Assembly (NCBI GenBank): GCA_937925715.1
Contig: CALAMG010000031.1
Coordinates: 36,394 to 100,393 of the forward strand
Direction: 5' to 3'
Source of the DNA: an uncultured Collinsella sp.
GTDB taxonomy: Bacteria > Actinomycetota > Coriobacteriia > Coriobacteriales > Coriobacteriaceae
Length of the DNA stretch: 64,000 nucleotides
The position numbers and the translations under genes are program-made. This document shows positions 61,387 to 64,000 of this stretch, in pieces (the first letter of the stretch is position 1; the number at the start of each line of letters is the position of its first letter). The notes under the pieces were generated by a model. That model saw nothing but the letters and a program-made list of their open reading frames with translations. It did no database searches and was not told the origin of the DNA.

Positions 61387-61607
61387 ATGATCTCGCTGCA
61401 GCCTTCCGTGGGCTCGCCCGATTTTTGGGCCGGTTCGGGCTTTGAGGACAAGCTGCTGCAAGCCCAGGGCGATTTTTCGCTCAACGCGGGACAGCACAGT
61501 GTGACCTATCTGCCAAACGACGAGATGATCGCTGCGGACTGGCCATCGCCACCTACGAGATGGAAGCCGAAAAGTACATCTACCGCGTGTACAAGTACGA
61601 GCTGTAG
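61387..61607 (+). pseudogene. Decayed gene fragment
   Basis: One frame from ATG 61387 encodes SLQPSVGSPDFWAGSGFEDK..NAGQHSVTYLPNDEMIAADWP, with a protein-like composition, and then loses sense near 61538; the -1 frame continues LAIATYEMEAEKYIYRVYKY and ends in EL-stop at 61605. The two parts look like one former C-terminus separated by a single-base loss. No ribosome site precedes it and no family was recognised. The stretch 61608-61797 has a GTCGCCAG-CCTG-CTGGCGAC hairpin (about 61715) and GAAACATA/TATGTTTC, nothing else. Confidence 0.45.
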
Positions 61608-61797
61608 GGCCGCGCTCAGGTTTGACCAATGGAGTATGAAAACACGCCGTTCGCCGATGTCCCCTCCGCGAGTGGCAGCCATATGGTTTGATGTCAGAAA
61701 CATATAGTTGTCGCCAGCCTGCTGGCGACGTTCCCCCTGATATCAGAGGTTCCAGGTATGTTTCGCTCTCCGTTAAACAACTATCGGTTGGGCTAAC

Positions 61798-62247
61798 ATG
61801 GGTCGCCGTGCTATTTCGATAACCCTTGCAGTGGTCTGCCTGTCTGTGCTCCTGGGCGCTACAGGGATGTTTGCTATAAGCCGAGAAACGTCCTATATGC
61901 AGGAATGCGCTTCCGAAGGTTTTGCCATTGACGGTTACTATCGGGACGACAAGACGAGTCTGGAAACCCTGGCCTTTCTTGAAGAGGATAACCATCGGTG
62001 GCAACTGGTCGACAAAGACGGCAGCTGCGTTGACGGGCAGTTTAAGCGTACGGATGACCCCAACATCCTGATATTAAAGAAGGAAAACGGCGAAGAATTC
62101 GGCACGGTTCACGTTGCGTATATATCGCGCCGACGCAATCAGGGGCAGATTTACCTAATTAGAAATACTGAGGTGACCCGATTTTATCTTGTGAGCACCG
62201 ATCCGGCGTTTACGGTGGAGTCTGGCGATGTCGATCTGGACAGTTGA
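61798..62247 (+). CDS. Small secreted or membrane-anchored protein of unknown function
   Basis: 149 aa. N-terminal helix at 5-25 (AISITLAVVCLSVLLGATGMF) after MGRR, as an uncleaved anchor or signal peptide. The rest is a polar domain with alternating beta-type segments (HRWQLVDKDGSC, PNILILKKENGEEFGTVHVAYISRR), one Cys pair (Cys37 and the Cys near 76). No family recognised. Start ATG 61798 lacks a strong site. Followed by a terminator at 62268. Confidence 0.6.
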   Translation: MGRRAISITLAVVCLSVLLGATGMFAISRETSYMQECASEGFAIDGYYRDDKTSLETLAFLEEDNHRWQLVDKDGSCVDGQFKRTDDPNILILKKENGEEFGTVHVAYISRRRNQGQIYLIRNTEVTRFYLVSTDPAFTVESGDVDLDS

Positions 62248-62267
62248 TTCACGGCAATAAAACAGCG

Positions 62268-62303
62268 AGCGGGGCGCGGACGTGAACTACGTCCCGCTTT
62301 TTG
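62268..62303 (+). terminator. Terminator after the 149-aa gene
   Basis: AGCGGG (62268-62273) and GACGT pair with ACGTC and CCCGCT (to 62298), then TTTTTGC; a bulge interrupts the left arm. Confidence 0.65.
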
Positions 62304-62374
62304 CTTGTGCCTGCGTCGCGTCTGAGCCTCGCCGCGACTTGCGCCTGTGCGCGGGAGCCATCCCATGCTCCGCA

Positions 62375-63514
62375 TTACTCCACATCAAACTCCACGCGAT
62401 CGAGTTCGGGCACGTTGAGGTCGATGAGCTTGCGGGCGACGTGACGGTCGTGTGCCCCAAGCGCCTCGCCTGTCGTCACATGGGCGACAATCTCGCGCTC
62501 GACGATGCCTTCCTCGTCCCCTTCGGTAGCCGAGGTTTCGACGGCGACGGTGTAATCCTTAAAGCCTGGCAGTACCGCCGCAAGCTCGCGCGTGGTTTCG
62601 GTGACGCCATAGCCGTCCTGCACGCCGGCCTGCGCCGAGCCAATGGAACCCGCCGTCATAACGATACAGGGGATGGCAAAGACTACCGTGCCCACAATAA
62701 TGCGGCGGCGCACCTTGCGTGACAGCTCATCGACCTCGGCATTTTCCTCGGTGGTTACGATGCCGTCGCCGTTGAGGTCGCGCTTGAGCGGTACACGTAA
62801 AAGAAGCAATACGGCTTCGGCCGCCAGCGCGATAAAGACGACGTTGATGCCAAACTCGTAGAGGGCTGAGAGGAACAGCGGCCCGCTCGCGATGGCAATG
62901 CCATAACCCGCCGCGCACAGGGGCGGCATGAGCGCGGTCGCCACGGCTACGCCGGCGATGAGCGTGGCGGGTTCCTGGTCGCGCGAGTTGCCTAGGCCGC
63001 CCGCAAAGCCGCCCGCGAGCGCGACGGCGAGGTCCCACACAGTCGGTGTCGAGTTGTCGATGATGGCGGCCGTGGTGGTGCCAAGGGGCGAGAGCTTAAA
63101 GTACAGCGTGGACGTGACCAGGCAAAAGGCCATCTGCAGCGCAAGGCTGGCGACGGCCTCGACGGTAATCTCGCGGTCGAGCGTGGCGATGCCGTATGCC
63201 ATGGCAAGGACCGAGCCCATGAGCGGGCAGATGAGCATGGCGCCCACGATGGCGATGTCCGAATCGATATCGAGGCCGATGCTCGCGATCAGCATGGCGA
63301 TGATGAGGATGCATAGGTGGGAGCCAGTCAGACGCGCCCCGTTTACAAAACGCTTGCGGATCACGTGATAGGGCGCGCGTCCCTCGCGAATGTTGAACGC
63401 GCGCTTTAAAAAGCGACCAGCCTGCTCGGCAGCCTCACTATGGGCAGGGCGGATGCCGTGGCGCCGATGATGACGCTCGCGCAGTCGCTTGATCTGTTGT
63501 TTGTCGAGTTCCAT
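62375..63514 (-). CDS. DUF389 membrane protein with an inserted EF-hand loop
   Basis: 379 aa from ATG 63514 (a GTG two codons earlier is possible). Polar basic N-terminus (to 62), then about six helices with the DUF389 pattern (DIDSDIAIVGAMLICPLMGSVLAMAYG, 82-108; GVAVATALMPPLCAAGYGIA, 188-207). Between helices, residues 246-257 (DLNGDGIVTTEE) match the 12-residue EF-hand calcium loop at every ligand position. A further helix (about 271-290) and an outside C-terminal domain follow. Function of DUF389 is unknown; the loop hints at calcium sensing. Single gene. Confidence 0.82.
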   Translation of the reverse strand: MELDKQQIKRLRERHHRRHGIRPAHSEAAEQAGRFLKRAFNIREGRAPYHVIRKRFVNGARLTGSHLCILIIAMLIASIGLDIDSDIAIVGAMLICPLMGSVLAMAYGIATLDREITVEAVASLALQMAFCLVTSTLYFKLSPLGTTTAAIIDNSTPTVWDLAVALAGGFAGGLGNSRDQEPATLIAGVAVATALMPPLCAAGYGIAIASGPLFLSALYEFGINVVFIALAAEAVLLLLRVPLKRDLNGDGIVTTEENAEVDELSRKVRRRIIVGTVVFAIPCIVMTAGSIGSAQAGVQDGYGVTETTRELAAVLPGFKDYTVAVETSATEGDEEGIVEREIVAHVTTGEALGAHDRHVARKLIDLNVPELDRVEFDVE

Positions 63515-63821
63515 GTCCACCTCGTTTCAGCGCGGTCCGCGCAACGCGCCCGTTGTCCTAACTCTACACCGTGGCGGGCGGGGTGCCTGTTGGATGCGGA
63601 ATCCGATAGGGCGGATGACGCGGGAGCAAATGCAAATCACAGGCTCAATTCCATCCCGCGAAAATATGATGCACCAGCTCCTTCAAATGTGACGAAATTG
63701 TGAAGCACAGGAGCACGAATTTCAAAAAATACGCTGGTCGCCAATGTTGCGCAACAGAATTCAAAAATCAGCTCCTACATTTTGAAGCGTATGGATACAT
63801 CCGTGTCAAAGGGAGAAAGCC

Positions 63822-64000
63822 ATGGCAAACTACAGTCCACAACACTTTGAGCCTCGGGCCAAGGCCGTCAACGTCAAGGGCGTTGCCAACCGCGCCGTCG
63901 CAACCGTTTTGACGGCGGGCCTCATCGCTCAGCCGCTCATGTCGCCGCTGGCGGCAATCGCCGTACCGTCAACCGATAACGGCGATTCTGTTCAGGGGGG
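63822..64000 (+). CDS. Start of a secreted protein (cut by window edge)
   Basis: 59 codons seen from ATG 63822 with aaagggag upstream. A basic N-terminus (about 25 residues, FEPRAKAVNVKGVANRA) is followed by a hydrophobic run VATVLTAGLIAQPLMSPLAA and the likely cleavage site AIA-VPS, i.e. a long signal peptide as on large Gram-positive surface proteins. Nothing more can be said. The 307-base gap before it has no gene; it contains repeated GAATTCAAAAA-like words of unclear meaning. Confidence 0.7.
   Translation, partial: MANYSPQHFEPRAKAVNVKGVANRAVATVLTAGLIAQPLMSPLAAIAVPSTDNGDSVQG

Overview
The window (64 kb, about 60% G+C, dense genes with short gaps) looks like a chromosome segment of a strictly fermentative gut actinobacterium of the class Coriobacteriia, most likely Collinsella. 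That is inferred from gene content (pyruvate formate-lyase, sucrose PTS with GH32 enzymes, DegV, a Corynebacterium-like GluABCD transporter, a fused acyl-CoA dehydratase activase) and from G+C-rich codon use; no rRNA or tRNA gene was seen to confirm it.

Layout. 0-2.7 kb: end of a MarR/ABC-exporter unit, an SDR oxidoreductase and a KdgT-like sugar-acid permease. 2.7-13.6 kb: pyruvate formate-lyase in two pieces (a 683-aa catalytic protein without the glycyl-radical end, then a separate 83-aa glycyl-radical protein), a LacI-controlled sucrose/fructan locus (two GH32 enzymes and a PTS IIBC), DegV and the PFL activase. 13.9-17.9 kb: a membrane-anchored beta-lactamase-fold hydrolase, MTA/SAH nucleosidase, EngB, and a two-gene DUF3990/HTH cassette that resembles a toxin-antitoxin pair. 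18-23.5 kb: aspartate-family synthesis (thrB, thrC, lysC, asd). 23.9-30.3 kb: DNA alkyl repair, a two-component system and a MacB/FtsX-type ABC exporter. 30.8-38.9 kb: phosphofructokinase, an Ntn hydrolase, M18 aminopeptidase, 2-hydroxyacid dehydrogenase, SEC-C methionine aminopeptidase, a radical SAM protein and an alpha/beta hydrolase. 39-41.4 kb: a GGDEF-receiver-HD-GYP gene broken by a -1 frameshift, plus an Hpt protein. 41.5-45.8 kb: glutamate-type ABC transporter operon ending in a class I amidotransferase-like peptidase. 46-52 kb: dxs, an HD protein, a CmpB-type membrane protein, amtB-glnK. 52-64 kb: TetR-MFS pair, HAD phosphatase, a possible small membrane toxin, TetR plus a 1593-aa fused acyl-CoA dehydratase activase, an EF-hand-bearing DUF389 protein, and the start of a secreted protein.

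The most unusual content is intergenic. Two families of long, two-storey hairpins keep their internal-loop strands constant while the paired arms change completely from copy to copy. Family 1 has four copies, each 13-23 nt after a stop codon and in the orientation of that gene; family 2 has two. A separate array at 45992-46207 holds six copies of a 15-bp sequence in strictly alternating orientation with spacers of 25, 25, 25, 26 and 25 nt, i.e. a 40-bp period. Other dispersed palindromes (AGTTGCGGTG family, GGGACAG family) recur. None of these could be compared with databases here.

How the parts fit: sugars enter by PTS and pass through phosphofructokinase to pyruvate, which split PFL cleaves to formate and acetyl-CoA; PflA installs the radical, presumably on the small subunit. 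AmtB-GlnK and the glutamate transporter supply nitrogen; lysC-asd-thrB-thrC make threonine and feed lysine.
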